A stretch of 22,979 bases of DNA from a virus: IMG/VR virus record IMGVR_UViG_3300045941_000073, positions 1-22,979 of that record; one strand, given 5' to 3'. A program made the position numbers and the translations under genes. The notes beneath the pieces were generated by a model that had not been told where the DNA came from, made no database searches, and was given only the letters and a program-made list of their open reading frames with translations. Below, one piece after another: positions 22,928 to 22,979 of this stretch (its first letter is position 1; each line of letters starts with the position of its first letter).

Positions 22928-22979
22928 CCGTTCACCCGATGTTTTCGATTTGCTGGGGCGTTCGCGCGTGCGCTCATCA

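Larger units (their letters stand above)
22786..22979. other. Gene-poor right edge with repeats and a possible hairpin
   Basis: No confident gene lies in this stretch. Two frames touch the window edge: a + frame open from the ATG at 22869 (MMLTIFSNVFSAEGRHWASF) and a minus frame entering from the right and ending at TGA 22899-22897 (ending NGMTPNDALLH). They overlap and at most one is likely real. The region contains a TGCGG-CAAA-CCGCA hairpin followed by GTTTT (22798-22816), an AT-rich patch with TTGACA (22875-22880), a GTTG/CAAC inverted pair (22874-22877 and 22889-22892), and GGGCGTCAT repeats. It probably holds the promoter and operators of the leftward small-gene cluster. Confidence 0.45.

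Noticed and set aside
22869-22979. Partial + strand gene MMLTIFSNVFSAEG... running off the right edge
   Set aside because: It is only 37 codons, overlaps a minus frame and the tandem repeat, and has no clear ribosome site. It stays undecided and was not called.
22897-22979. Partial minus-strand gene entering from the right edge and ending at TGA
   Set aside because: At 27 codons, with two lying in a repeated decamer, it cannot be told from chance without more sequence.

Overview
The window is about 23 kb of GC-rich DNA (roughly 60-65% G+C by eye). It looks like the late virion and lysis region of a podovirus-type (short-tailed, T7-like) phage or prophage. The strong GC-ending codon preference and the style of the small proteins suggest an alphaproteobacterial host, perhaps of the Bradyrhizobium or Rhodopseudomonas kind. 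That host is an inference, because no host gene, tRNA or integrase is visible. All large genes are on the + strand, tightly packed with ATGA or TGATG overlaps.

Layout. (1) Positions 1-1765 hold small accessory virion genes: a 5'-truncated beta-type structural protein, a coiled-coil protein, a 138-aa structural protein, and a Cys/His-rich protein with a twin-arginine-like N-terminus. (2) Positions 1781-7750 form an adhesin region: a tail fibre ending in a peptidase S74 intramolecular chaperone, a 107-aa unknown, then a 1041-aa and a 521-aa protein that share arrays of a 22-residue FTFTGQ module (6 and 13 copies). (3) Positions 7792-18732 form the tail-tube and ejection module, in T7 order: tail tubular proteins A and B, a gp14-like internal protein, a 989-aa internal protein carrying a lytic transglycosylase domain, and two more large internal proteins. 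(4) Positions 18774-20921 encode a tailspike with a T7-type N-terminus and a pectate-lyase-like beta-helix. (5) Positions 20918-22101 form a lysis cassette: a membrane-anchored small protein, a GH25 lysozyme and a two-TM holin-like protein. (6) Positions 22109-22785 hold a convergent minus-strand cluster of very small genes, including a ribbon-helix-helix protein. It is followed by about 190 bp with GGGCGTCATT repeats and no confident gene.

The genes fit together as an infection and release programme. The fibre, repeat proteins and tailspike contact the cell surface. The tubular proteins form the short tail. The gp14-like and large internal proteins would be ejected to build a trans-envelope conduit, and the transglycosylase would open the murein. 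The lysozyme and holin-like protein would release progeny. The only two intergenic gaps longer than 20 bp on the + strand bracket the ejection module. Both are 41 bp and carry the same 12-bp element exactly 45 bp upstream of the next start codon, so they are candidate late regulatory sites.

The most notable observations are the shared 22-residue repeat arrays, the paired 12-bp element, the unusual C-terminal half of the 1041-aa protein, and the small minus-strand operon with duplicated translation leaders.
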